Below are positions 7,415-17,836 of a stretch of 64,000 nt of DNA, piece by piece. A program made the translations under genes and the position numbers. The stretch's first letter is position 1. Every line of letters starts with the position of its first letter. The stretch is from Halomonas nitroreducens. Its GTDB lineage: Bacteria > Pseudomonadota > Gammaproteobacteria > Pseudomonadales > Halomonadaceae. Where the stretch lies: positions 1 through 64,000 of the forward strand of contig NZ_RXNS01000012.1 in NCBI RefSeq assembly GCF_003966155.1. Reading direction: 5' to 3'. The notes beneath the pieces are model-generated. The model searched no databases and was not told the origin of the DNA. It was given only the letters and a program-made list of their open reading frames with translations.

Positions 7415-9505
7415 CTATGATCCATCGCTGGCGGATTCGCAGACCGGGCACAGCGCCTGCTGCTGCAACAGGGCGGCGTGCTGCGGTGCCTTGATCGGCG
7501 TGAATTGCGGGGCGGGATCGACCTCCCCCGGCAGGATCGGCGCCTGAGCGCTCTGCCCGGTGCCGCTGCCGGGGCTGCCGCCGGAGTTGATCTTGACGCT
7601 GGGGCCGACGATGGTCACGCCACTGGGGTCGAGCTTCACGAAGCTGCCGCCAGCCTTGAGGGTGATCTCGGCGCCGGCCTCGACCACTACCTTCATGCCG
7701 GCCTTGTGATGGACCTCGCTGCCGGCCTCGACGAGCTGGGCGCGGCCGATCTTCTCGTGGCGGGTCTGGCCCACGCTGAGGTGGTCGTCGCCGTCGATCC
7801 GGGTACGGCGTTCGCCGTGCACGGTGAGGTGATCGTCGCGGTCGAGCTCGCCGATACGGTCGCGCTTGACCTTGAGGTGGCTGTCGCGGCGGATCTCCTC
7901 GGTGCGGTCGTTCTCGGTGAGCAGCTCCAGGTCCTTCTGGGCGTGCAGCCAGATCTGCTCCTGGTCGTGCTGGTCCTCGAAGCGCAGCTCGTTGAAGCCC
8001 TCGCCCTGGTGGGTCTGGGTGCGGATCACGGTGCGCGTCTTGTGCTCGGGCAGCGGGTACGGCGGGGTGTTCACCGCATGGTAGGTGCGCCCGGTGATCA
8101 GCGGCTGGTCCGGGTCGCCCTCCAGGAAGGAGACGATCACCTCGTGACCGATGCGCGGGATCGCCATCATGCCGTAGCCGCCGCCGGCCCAGCCCTGGCT
8201 GACCCGCAGCCAGGCACTGGCGGTTTCATCCGGCGCGGCGTAGCGGTCCCAGGGGAACTGGCAGCGCACCCGGCCGTGGGCGTCGCAGTGGATCTCCTCG
8301 CCCTCGGGCCCGACCACGAAGGCCACCTGGGGGCCGTCGACCCGCGGTTTGGGCTGGGGCTCGGGGCGCCAGGCGGCGTCGTCCGGGGTCAGCGTGAGGG
8401 TGTTGTGATAGCGGGTCATGGCGTCCGCGCCTGCCTTCCCGCCTTGGCCCCGCAGGCCCGCCCGATCGCCCGCGGTGATGCCCACGGCGTCTTCCTCCAG
8501 GGCCTGGGGCTGCTCGCCCTCGTGCTTGATCTTGATGACCTGCCAGCCGCGGTTGAACGCGCCGACGTCGTGGTCGGCCAGGCTGAAGCGCGAGCCCGGG
8601 GAAAGCTCGGGCAGGTCGCTCTCGCCGTTGAGCGTCAGGGCGTCGTGGCGCAGGTGCTCCAGGCGATGGCGGGTGAAGGCCTGGCCGGAGGCGTCGGCCT
8701 TGTAGCGGCCCGGGTAGTCGTAGTGCTCGTAGTCCTCGCGCTGGCTGTGCTGTTCCAGCCCCTGGCCCTGATGGTCGTGGAGCTGGCCATACGCGGGGCG
8801 CTTGAAGCTGTAGTCCTTGAGCTGGGCCCGGGCCGGGCGCACCCGGGCGATCTGGGTCAGCCGCCGCAGATGACGCTGGGGCGCGCTGCCGCCGGCGCGG
8901 TGATGGTAGCTGCGCTCGCCGAGCCCGGTGAGCACCTGGGGGTCGTCGGCGAACACCAGGCGGTGGGTGCCGAGGTCGGCGTCCTCGAACTCATGGAAGT
9001 AGAACAGCCCCTCCTCGGCGGCCAGGCGCTCGATGAATTCAAGGTCGGTCTCGCGGTACTGCACGCAGTACTCGCGCTCGGCGAGCTCGCGGGTCACCGC
9101 GAAGGCCACATCACGCAGGCCGCGTTCCTCGCACAGAGTGTTGAGGATGGTCAGCGGCGAGACGCGCTGGAAGATCCGCGAATTCTGGCGCAGCGAGAGA
9201 CGCCACAGCGCCGGGCGGATGATCACCTCGTAGTGGCTGCGGCGATGGCCGCGGTCGCCGCGACCGAACTCGGCCACGATGCCGTGGACCCGGCGCTGGG
9301 CCACGCCGTCCTGCCACACGGTGAGGCTCGCCGGGCGGTCGAGCAGCGCCTCGGGCGAGAGGTCCGGCGAGCGGCTGGCGAAGCGCACGCGCAGATGGAA
9401 GGGCGCCGAGAGCGCCTCCTCATGGGTAAAATCGACGACGGCCAGATCAACCTCATCGGCTCCCGTCAGGCTCAGGGTGAACTGCAGTCCGCTGCGGTCG
9501 GCCAT
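7415..9505 (-). CDS. vgrG: Type VI spike protein VgrG (TssI)
   Basis: 696 aa. It has the gp27-like N-terminal hub with the [17 protein letters not shown] and [12 protein letters not shown] blocks, then the gp5-like OB fold with [11 protein letters not shown] and [19 protein letters not shown]. This is followed by [20 protein letters not shown] and a repetitive beta-helix needle (about 520-640). The tail after residue 645 (Pro/Ala-rich, ending [11 protein letters not shown]) is only a short extension, so this VgrG carries no effector domain. It forms the puncturing spike on the Hcp tube. The PAAR gene is 1 bp away and the adaptor gene follows. Confidence 0.95.
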   Translation of the reverse strand: MADRSGLQFTLSLTGADEVDLAVVDFTHEEALSAPFHLRVRFASRSPDLSPEALLDRPASLTVWQDGVAQRRVHGIVAEFGRGDRGHRRSHYEVIIRPALWRLSLRQNSRIFQRVSPLTILNTLCEERGLRDVAFAVTRELAEREYCVQYRETDLEFIERLAAEEGLFYFHEFEDADLGTHRLVFADDPQVLTGLGERSYHHRAGGSAPQRHLRRLTQIARVRPARAQLKDYSFKRPAYGQLHDHQGQGLEQHSQREDYEHYDYPGRYKADASGQAFTRHRLEHLRHDALTLNGESDLPELSPGSRFSLADHDVGAFNRGWQVIKIKHEGEQPQALEEDAVGITAGDRAGLRGQGGKAGADAMTRYHNTLTLTPDDAAWRPEPQPKPRVDGPQVAFVVGPEGEEIHCDAHGRVRCQFPWDRYAAPDETASAWLRVSQGWAGGGYGMMAIPRIGHEVIVSFLEGDPDQPLITGRTYHAVNTPPYPLPEHKTRTVIRTQTHQGEGFNELRFEDQHDQEQIWLHAQKDLELLTENDRTEEIRRDSHLKVKRDRIGELDRDDHLTVHGERRTRIDGDDHLSVGQTRHEKIGRAQLVEAGSEVHHKAGMKVVVEAGAEITLKAGGSFVKLDPSGVTIVGPSVKINSGGSPGSGTGQSAQAPILPGEVDPAPQFTPIKAPQHAALLQQQALCPVCESASDGS

Positions 9506-9506
9506 G

Positions 9507-9794
9507 TCAGCTGCCCTCCCCGCTGGCGCTACCGATCACCACGCCGCCGCAGTCCACGGCATGCCCGGTGAGGGCGGCGGGCTTGCCGTCGACCAGGATG
9601 CTGCCCGAGCCGCCGGCGATGGCGCGCGGGTGGGTGCCGTGGTCCGGCTTGGCGTGGGGCGCCAGGGGGTCGCCCTGGCGAGCCACGGGCTTGCCGTCGA
9701 TCATCACCGTGGGGCTGCCGGCGGTCACCGGCGTGGGGGGAAAGCCCTCGTGGTCGGTGCCGAGATCCCCCAACAATACGAACTTGCGTCCCAT
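9507..9794 (-). CDS. PAAR-domain spike tip protein
   Basis: 95 aa starting [10 protein letters not shown] at ATG 9792-9794. A longer frame reaching into the acetyltransferase gene is not needed. It is a single PAAR domain: the G-D-P-L-A-P-H and [21 protein letters not shown] blocks, a Cys near the end and His residues placed as in the zinc-binding PAAR cone. It caps the VgrG trimer. Its stop lies 1 bp before the vgrG start, so the two are co-translated. A stand-alone PAAR without extension fits effector delivery by non-covalent loading through the DUF4123 adaptor. Confidence 0.88.
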   Translation of the reverse strand: MGRKFVLLGDLGTDHEGFPPTPVTAGSPTVMIDGKPVARQGDPLAPHAKPDHGTHPRAIAGGSGSILVDGKPAALTGHAVDCGGVVIGSASGEGS

Positions 9795-9825
9795 GCGTCG
9801 TCCTCCTGCCGATGCGCGTCGCCGC

Positions 9826-10443
9826 TCAGGCGCCGCGCGTGCGTTCGCGTTGGTCGTTCCATTGCGCCGGGGCCTCGAAGCTGGCCACCCCGCCGGCGTC
9901 CACGTGCATGCGCTTGAAGCCCGCCGCCTCGAGGCTGGCCGGGGCGGCCCCGGCCAGCGGCAGCCGGGTCTGCAGCGGCGTGCCCTTGAGCTCGCGGCGG
10001 GCGGCCAGCAGCAGGCGGGCACCGTGGCCGCGGCCCTGCCATTCCGGGGCGATGAAGAAGAAGCGCAGTTGCCAGGCGGCCTCGTCATCGCGGCGGCAGA
10101 CCAGCAGCATCCCGAGCACCGGCCCGTCGCCATGGCGCAAGGCCAGCAGCCGCCCCTGCCAATGGGCCACCTGGCCCGCCTCCCGCTGCAGCCAGAGCCC
10201 CCGGTGGACCACGAACTCCAGCGAGCGGCGCAGGGTCTCGAGGCGGGCCTCGTCGCGCAGCACCCAGGGCGAGAGCCCCTCGGCCTCGGCGCGCTGGGCG
10301 GCCTCGAGCAGCAGGGCAATGTCGGCCTCGCCGGCCGGTGCCAGGGCGGGGGGCGGTTCGGCCCGGTGCGTCCCGGCCGCCGGCGCCTCGGCAGGCGCTG
10401 TGGCCGGGGCCGCGCCCAGCCAGCGTTTAAGCGTCGCCAGCAT
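9826..10443 (-). CDS. GNAT-family N-acetyltransferase within the T6SS operon
   Basis: 205 aa from ATG 10441-10443 (MLATLKRWLG). This start has GAAGGAG about 9 bases upstream; an alternative ATG lies 7 codons earlier. Residues about 15-45 are an Ala/Pro-rich linker. The acetyl-CoA binding motif A is F-I-A-P-E-W-Q-G-R-G-H-G-A-R-L-L, the Q/R-x-x-G-x-G/A pattern of GNATs. It overlaps the 3' end of tssM by 17 bp and precedes PAAR, so it is translated with the secretion genes. The substrate is unknown. It could modify an effector or structural protein, or be a passenger. Confidence 0.75.
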   Translation of the reverse strand: MLATLKRWLGAAPATAPAEAPAAGTHRAEPPPALAPAGEADIALLLEAAQRAEAEGLSPWVLRDEARLETLRRSLEFVVHRGLWLQREAGQVAHWQGRLLALRHGDGPVLGMLLVCRRDDEAAWQLRFFFIAPEWQGRGHGARLLLAARRELKGTPLQTRLPLAGAAPASLEAAGFKRMHVDAGGVASFEAPAQWNDQRERTRGA

Positions 10444-13400
10444 CGTCACGCTCTCCTTCGGCATAGAGGGCGGTGGGCAGGCTGAAGCCCGCCACCAGGG
10501 ACCGGGTGAAGGGGTTGCGCGGCCCCTCGGCGGTGAGGCGATAACGCATGCTGCCGCCGTCGACCTGGAAGCGGAGCTCCAGCTCGCGCTCTCCCGCCCC
10601 GGTCAGCTGGGCCTCGTCGAGCAGGCGGAACCAGGCCCAGGGGCCGTCGCGGCGCAGGCTGCGCGGCGAGCGGTTGACCTGGCTCGGCACCAGGGTGACC
10701 CGGCTCTCGTTGCTGTCGCGCAGGCCGTTGGGCCAGATCATCGGCACCCGGCGGCTGACGCCGTGGGCATAGTCGATCAGCTGGCCGTCGACGCTGATCA
10801 CCCCGCGCCGCTTGTCGGCGCTCAGGCTCAGCGGCTCGAGGCTGAAGGCCACGTCGAGCACGCCGTCGCGGTTCAGGTAGGCCTCGCGGATGCGCTCGGC
10901 GCGCTGCATGGCCTCCATCACTCCGCGCCGCAGCAGCGCATCGCCCCCGCGGGTGCGCAGGGCCTCCGGCGCGCCCTCGATGAAGGGCTTGAGGTTGCGC
11001 CGGTAGAAGGCATCGAGCGTGCCGTCCGGGGCGAAGAAGGCCTCGAAGTCGGCCAGCGCCACCTCCCGGGAGGCCTGGGGGGCCAGCGGGTAGCGACCGG
11101 CCAGGCGTTGCTGGAAGGGCGCCACGACCTCGTCCATCCACTGGCGCTCGAGGTGGCGCACCGCGCTGGCCATCAGCAGCTGCCAGCTCTGGTCGGCCAG
11201 GCTCTCGAGCATGCCGCCCACCGGCGCCGGGGTGTCCTCGGCGATGCGCTGCAGACGGGCGATGGGGTCGCCGCCCTGCAGCGAGAGGCGGTCACGGGCC
11301 AGCACGAAGGCGCTCTCCCCGCGGTCACCGGCCTCGTCGACCTCGCGCAGGTAGTCGCGCAGGTCGGCGACCGCCGCCTTGATCTCGTCGAGGTTCGAGG
11401 GGTTGTCGCCGCGGGTCTCGGTCAGCTCGTGGAGCGGGGCGAAGTGGCGGGCGATCTCGCTGGCCAGGCGATAGCGTGGCGAGCGCTGCAGCGCCTCCTG
11501 GGCCGCCGCGTCGTCCCCCGGCAGCTCCGGGTAGAGCTCGGTCTGCTCGCTGACCTCGTCGAGCAGCCGGTCCAGGGGCCGACTCGCCCCGAGCAGGCCG
11601 TCGGCGACCAGCACCGCCTGGTGGATATCGGGCAGCGGTACCAGCGTGATGTCGGCCAGCGCCTCGCGCCAGGTGACGTGATAGTCGCTGGCGTAGCGCT
11701 CGCGCAGCGTCGCCTGCAGGCGACGCCGGTCGGCCTCGCTGAAGTCGATGTCGTCGCGCTGGCCGAGCACCCAGGTGTCGATCAGCGCCAGCTCGGTGGC
11801 CTGCTCCAGCTGGTCGAGGAAGTAGCCCTCGAAGCCGTCCCGGGTGAGCAGCCCGGGGATGCGCACCTGTTCGGGGTCGTCGTCGCGGGCCATGAACACC
11901 AGGCTGAAGGCCGGGCCGACGCTCGCGCGCAGGTCCAGCCGGGCGCCGCTGCGCCGCAGGCTGCCGGCCTTGAGGGTGGCATAGACTCGCTCGGCCATGG
12001 GCTGGCGGGCGAGCTCCTGCTGGGCCGCCGCGATGCTGCCGCGCAGCGGCGCCATGGCCTCCCGGGCCGCGAGGTCGCCGGCCTCGGCATGGCCGGCGAG
12101 GTCGGTGTAGGCCAGGGCATAGTCGAGGTGGCCGAGCAGCCGGCGCTGGACATCCCCCTGGCCGGGGAAGGCCTCCTGCCAGCGGTCCGCCATGAAGGCG
12201 TGCACCCGCTCGGGCTGGCGGCCACTGGCGTCGGCCATCATGCGCAGGATGCGCAGCAGGGCCAGCTTGGCGTTGCTGCCGTCCGGCGCACGGTTCATGT
12301 CATCCATGATGCCGATCATCAGCACCGGCAGGAACTGCCGCTCGAGCAGCTGCAGGTAGGCGTTGTCGACCTCGACGCCCAGCTCGTGTCCCTGGTAGAG
12401 GCCCATGTCGGCGAGCAGCCAGGGCCGCGAGCGGTAGTCGCCGAATTCCCGGGTCGCATCCAGCAGGCGATCGAGGGGTTCGAGCAGCCCGTAGCCGGTG
12501 GGATCGTCGCTCTGCCACTGGCCCGGCCGCACGGCGAGGAAGGCCTCGGCCTTGTCCGCCACCGCGGCCAGGGCCTGGGCGTTCTTCTGGTAGAAGTGGT
12601 ACCAGCCGCCGACCATGGCCGCGCCGACGAACAGGCAGGCCAGGCCGGCGACGCGCCGCACGCGCCGCCGGCGGCGGGCCGCCCGGGCGTTGTCGCCGGC
12701 CAGCCCCGACTCGGGATAGATGATCCGCTCGAACAGCTCCTCGGTGAAGTACAGCGCCGAACGCGCCGCCCGGTGCGCCGGCTGCACGCCGTCGGTCATG
12801 CCGTAGCGGCGTGCGGCGGCATCGACAAAGGGGTCCTCCGGCACGCCCTGCTGGTAGACCGAGGTGAAGTAGGCGCCGCGCACCAGGGCCGCGGTGGAGA
12901 AGCGGTCGCTGGACAGCGCCTCGCCGAGGAAGCCCAGCAGCACGTCGCGCAGGCCGGCGAGCTGACGCACGAAACGGAACACCGCCTCGCGCTCCTCGCG
13001 GTCGCGACACTCGGCGAGCAGGCCGGGCAGGCTCTGGTTGAGCCGCTCCAGCATGCCGTCGTAGGCCTCGGCGAACTCGAGCTCCCAGCGGCCGGGCTTG
13101 TCGAGGGAGCCCGGGGAGAAGGTGAAGCCCAGCGGCGCCCGGCGGGCAGCCCGGGAATAGTGGCGGAAGAAGTCGTCGAAGCCGTGCAGCAGGTCCATCT
13201 TGCTGAAGGTCACGTAGACCGGCAGCCGGCTGCCGTGGCGCTCCATCAGCTCGCGCAGCCGCGCCCGCAGCAGCGAGGCGTAGGCCTTGCGCACCGCCAC
13301 CTGGGCGTCGCTGAGCCGCGCCAGGTCGAGCACCAGCACCACGCCATCCAGCGGCCGGCGGGCCCGATGGCGCTCCAGCCAGTCGACGAAGTGGTTCCAC

Positions 13401-14080
13401 AGCCGGTTCTCGAGTTCCGCCGGCTCGCCGCCCTGCAGCGCGCCCTGGGTCAGCAGCTCGCCGTCGGGGTCGATCAGCACCGCCTTGTCGCCGATCCACC
13501 AGTCGAAGCCCAGCCGGCCGCGCTTGCCCTGGCCGGACGCCTTCATCACGTGGGTCAGGGCGAAGTTCTGCCCCGAGCGGTTGATCAGGCTGGTCTTGCC
13601 GGCGTTCTCCACGCCCATCACCAGGTACCAGGGCAGCCTGTAGCGGGCGTTGGCCCCGCCGCCGAGGCTCTCGGTGAGCTCCTCGAGGGTGGCGTCCAGG
13701 CTCTCCTCCTGGCGCTCGAGCTGGCCGAGCACCGGGTCGAGCTGGCGCTGCTCGTCGTGGCGACGCTCCTCGTCGAGGGTGCGCAGGCGCCGGGCCAGGC
13801 GCATGCCCCAGACCACCGCGACCATCCCGGCCAGGGCCAGGCTGGCCAGCAGGCGATTGACCCAGGGCCCCAGCGGTCGGCCGCCGAAGGCCTGCCACTC
13901 TGGCCCCAGCCACCAGATCGCTACCAGCAGGGCCACCACCAGCAGCCACCACAGCCAGACGCCCAGCCGCTTCAGTCCCCTCGCCCGGTTGGCGTGTCCG
14001 CGTGCCTGGTTGAGCTGGCTCTCCGCCCGGGACATCCCGGGCATCCAGCGGGCCAGGCCGGCCTTCACTCGTCTCCACAT
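10427..14080 (-). CDS. tssM: T6SS membrane complex protein TssM (IcmF/VasK)
   Basis: 1217 aa, the usual length for TssM. Two N-terminal membrane helices lie at about 40-59 and 76-95. They are followed by a cytoplasmic GTPase-like domain with Walker A G-V-E-N-A-G-K-T at 156-163. A third helix comes near residue 475 (G-L-A-C-L-F-V-G-A-A-M-V), then a large periplasmic domain with the IcmF-related and C-terminal VasK regions. TssM joins TssL and TssJ to form the envelope-spanning channel that docks the baseplate. In this locus tssJ, tssL and tssM are separated by clpV, vasH, vasI and tssA. Confidence 0.95.
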   Translation of the reverse strand: MWRRVKAGLARWMPGMSRAESQLNQARGHANRARGLKRLGVWLWWLLVVALLVAIWWLGPEWQAFGGRPLGPWVNRLLASLALAGMVAVVWGMRLARRLRTLDEERRHDEQRQLDPVLGQLERQEESLDATLEELTESLGGGANARYRLPWYLVMGVENAGKTSLINRSGQNFALTHVMKASGQGKRGRLGFDWWIGDKAVLIDPDGELLTQGALQGGEPAELENRLWNHFVDWLERHRARRPLDGVVLVLDLARLSDAQVAVRKAYASLLRARLRELMERHGSRLPVYVTFSKMDLLHGFDDFFRHYSRAARRAPLGFTFSPGSLDKPGRWELEFAEAYDGMLERLNQSLPGLLAECRDREEREAVFRFVRQLAGLRDVLLGFLGEALSSDRFSTAALVRGAYFTSVYQQGVPEDPFVDAAARRYGMTDGVQPAHRAARSALYFTEELFERIIYPESGLAGDNARAARRRRRVRRVAGLACLFVGAAMVGGWYHFYQKNAQALAAVADKAEAFLAVRPGQWQSDDPTGYGLLEPLDRLLDATREFGDYRSRPWLLADMGLYQGHELGVEVDNAYLQLLERQFLPVLMIGIMDDMNRAPDGSNAKLALLRILRMMADASGRQPERVHAFMADRWQEAFPGQGDVQRRLLGHLDYALAYTDLAGHAEAGDLAAREAMAPLRGSIAAAQQELARQPMAERVYATLKAGSLRRSGARLDLRASVGPAFSLVFMARDDDPEQVRIPGLLTRDGFEGYFLDQLEQATELALIDTWVLGQRDDIDFSEADRRRLQATLRERYASDYHVTWREALADITLVPLPDIHQAVLVADGLLGASRPLDRLLDEVSEQTELYPELPGDDAAAQEALQRSPRYRLASEIARHFAPLHELTETRGDNPSNLDEIKAAVADLRDYLREVDEAGDRGESAFVLARDRLSLQGGDPIARLQRIAEDTPAPVGGMLESLADQSWQLLMASAVRHLERQWMDEVVAPFQQRLAGRYPLAPQASREVALADFEAFFAPDGTLDAFYRRNLKPFIEGAPEALRTRGGDALLRRGVMEAMQRAERIREAYLNRDGVLDVAFSLEPLSLSADKRRGVISVDGQLIDYAHGVSRRVPMIWPNGLRDSNESRVTLVPSQVNRSPRSLRRDGPWAWFRLLDEAQLTGAGERELELRFQVDGGSMRYRLTAEGPRNPFTRSLVAGFSLPTALYAEGERDDAGDA

Positions 14081-14126
14081 GAGCCTTGCTCCCTCGTCCC
14101 TGTCGATTCCGTTGCGTCGCCGTGCC

Positions 14127-15557
14127 TCACGCCTCGAGCGCCGATGCCAGCCGGGCCGGCAGGGCCGGCTCCCAGCGGTCGAGCTCGAGCGGTGTCACGG
14201 CGTCGTGCAGTGCCTGGTAGTGCTGGCGGGCCAGCGCGGCGAGGCCGGCCTCCTGCAGCAGGTCGGCGCTGGCCAGGCGCCAGTAGACGCTTTCCCGCGG
14301 CGAGCGTGCCGCCGCCAGGCCCTCATCGAGGACCGCCAGCGCGGCGGCCAGCCCCGCCTCCGCCAGCCGCTCCCGGGCGGCCTCCAGCCCCGCTTGCCAG
14401 GGGTCGCCGCCACCCCCGACGGCAGGCGCCCCGGCGCCGGGGCGCGCTTCGAGCCAGGCCCGGGTGGCGGGGTCGAGGAAGGCGCTGCCATCGCTGAAGG
14501 TCAGCGCCTCGAGCCCCGGCAGCCGGGCCACGAAGCGCTCGGCCTCGTCGCGGATCGCCTCGGCGCAGCGCGGATGCTCCAGCTTGCCGGCCATCTCGGC
14601 ACTCAGCTGATGGCCTTCGAGCCAGTAGGGGGCGAGCGCCAGGCTGTTCTCGATGCGCTGCCAGTCCGCGAGGGTCGGTCGCCCGCCGGCGGCCTCGCGG
14701 TACTCCGCGGCGCGGTCGGCGGACACCGGCGCCAGTTCGGTGCGCTGGCCGTCGCGGGTCATCGGCAGGCCCTGGATGGTGTGCCAGATGGCGTGGCGCC
14801 GCAGCCGGTAGCCCAGCGCCTCGCCCGGCGACTGGTCGTTGAGGAATTCCGCCATCTTGAGCAGCGCCTGGCGGTTGCCCCGCTCGTTGCGCGCCTCGAG
14901 GCGGGCCTCCGGGGCCCGGGGCGCCGTCGCGGCCCCGTCCGCGGGCTCCCCCTTCGGGCCGTCGCCGCCCGCGGACGGGGCCGCGGCGGACGACGCCGGG
15001 GCGGGATTCGCCGCCGCCGGCGTGGCCTTGTCCAGCAGCCGCGCGAGTTCCTCCAGCGCCGGGGCCGGCAGCGCGCGTTCGGCGGCCCGGTCACGCAGCC
15101 GGGCCAGCGCGTCCCGGCAGGCCTGGTGCTCCTCGGCAGCGCCCTGGAAGTCGAGCGTCCCGGCGAGCGTCACCGCGCGCTGGGTGAACTGCTGGAAGAG
15201 CTTCGGCCGGGCCCGCCTGCCACGCGCCCCGGCGTAGGGGTAGGCGGTCTCCCACCAGCGCGCGAGGGCCCCCTCCAGCAGCGCGAGCGACAGGGCGAAG
15301 CGCACCGCGTCGCCACCCTGCTGCAGGCAGTGCAGCAGGTGACCGAGCACGCGCAGGTCCTTGCCGGTGTCGGCGAGCAGGCCGGCGGCCCGGGCCTCGG
15401 CTCCCGCCCAGTCGACCTCGCCGTGCTGCAGCGAGCCGACCTTCATCATCTCCTCGTCGAGCCAGGCGAAGGCCTCGGTGTCGGTCACCGGCTGGCCGAC
15501 GTCGTCGGCCAGGGGGGCCAGCAGGGGCTCGAGCTGGGCGTCCTGGGTGATTCGCAT
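14127..15557 (-). CDS. tssA: T6SS assembly protein TssA (ImpA/VasJ type)
   Basis: 476 aa from ATG 15555-15557 (MRITQDAQLEPLL); the longer frame upstream belongs to a shadow of the next gene. The N-terminal ImpA domain includes VGSLQHGEVDWA and the GALARWWETAYPYAGARGRR-like block that caps the sheath. An Ala/Pro-rich linker at about 180-230 leads to a C-terminal VasJ-type domain containing ALGYRLRRHAIW and WLEGHQLSA. TssA primes and caps the growing sheath. The gene starts 11 bp after the vasI stop. Confidence 0.9.
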   Translation of the reverse strand: MRITQDAQLEPLLAPLADDVGQPVTDTEAFAWLDEEMMKVGSLQHGEVDWAGAEARAAGLLADTGKDLRVLGHLLHCLQQGGDAVRFALSLALLEGALARWWETAYPYAGARGRRARPKLFQQFTQRAVTLAGTLDFQGAAEEHQACRDALARLRDRAAERALPAPALEELARLLDKATPAAANPAPASSAAAPSAGGDGPKGEPADGAATAPRAPEARLEARNERGNRQALLKMAEFLNDQSPGEALGYRLRRHAIWHTIQGLPMTRDGQRTELAPVSADRAAEYREAAGGRPTLADWQRIENSLALAPYWLEGHQLSAEMAGKLEHPRCAEAIRDEAERFVARLPGLEALTFSDGSAFLDPATRAWLEARPGAGAPAVGGGGDPWQAGLEAARERLAEAGLAAALAVLDEGLAAARSPRESVYWRLASADLLQEAGLAALARQHYQALHDAVTPLELDRWEPALPARLASALEA

Positions 15558-15568
15558 GGGGATCCTCG

Positions 15569-16239
15569 TTACCAGCGGCACATGGCGCGCAGCGGGGCGA
15601 TCGCCGAGCGCAGGCCGCTCACGTCGAAGCGCAGGCCGTCGATGGCGGGCCGTTCGCTGGCCAGGGTCAGCTGCTCGGTGCCCAGCAGGCGCTTCAGGGT
15701 GGCGATGGCCGGCAGGCCACGGCCGCCGCTGAGCACATGGCCACCGTCCAGCACCCGCCAGGTCTGGTCCAGCGCGGCGCCCGCCCCCTGCAGCCGCAGC
15801 GGGGCTCGCGGGGCCTCCAGCGGCTCGCTGAGGTGCAGCTGGAAGCGGGTGATGGCGGCATCGCAGCTGATCACCAGCAGCGGCCGGGGCGGCAGCGTGC
15901 CTAGCGCCGGGGCGCTCATCAGCACGGTGTCCGGGGTCTCGCGCACCATCAGGCCGACATCGTCGGCGGCCCGCTCGGCCTCCTGGGCGGCCACGGCCTG
16001 CCACAGGGACGACCGCGGGGCGACAGCGGCGACCTCGGTGGTCTCCCGGAACAGGGCGTCGTAGCAGTGCAGCCGCGCCAGCCGCGAGCCCTGCGCGGCA
16101 CAGGCCCGGGCGTCGGCGAGACGCGAGTCCTCGCCCTGGGCGGTCGGGGCGACGGCCAGCAGGGCGAGTGCCAGGGCGGCCAGCAGCCGGCGGGCCGAGG
16201 CGAGCGTCGCGGGGGCATGGCGTGTCGTCAGGGTCGCGG

Positions 16240-16243
<4 letters not shown>
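15569..16243 (-). CDS. tagO: T6SS-associated periplasmic protein VasI/TagO
   Basis: 224 aa. The ATG at 16241-16243 overlaps the vasH stop as ATGA. The N-terminus has a signal sequence (hydrophobic LLAALALALLAVAPTAQG at about 20-37). It is followed by the cysteine-containing block ARACAAQGSRLARLHCYDALF, typical of the VC_A0118 (VasI) family. The C-terminal half has the conserved L-V-I-S-C and F-D-V-S-G-L-R-S-A-I-A-P-L-R elements. The family is found in T6SS clusters with ClpV and VasH and acts in the envelope, but its exact role is uncertain. Confidence 0.85.
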
Positions 16244-17835
<1,592 letters not shown>

Positions 17836-17836
17836 G

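Noticed and set aside
7478..9571. A 697-codon plus-strand frame opposite vgrG
   Set aside because: Same reason: the complementary strand encodes an unmistakable VgrG.
9812..14497. A 1561-codon open frame on the plus strand
   Set aside because: It is the antisense of tssM and its neighbours; high GC keeps the opposite strand open. Its product is low-complexity Ala/Gly/Arg-rich sequence with no domain.
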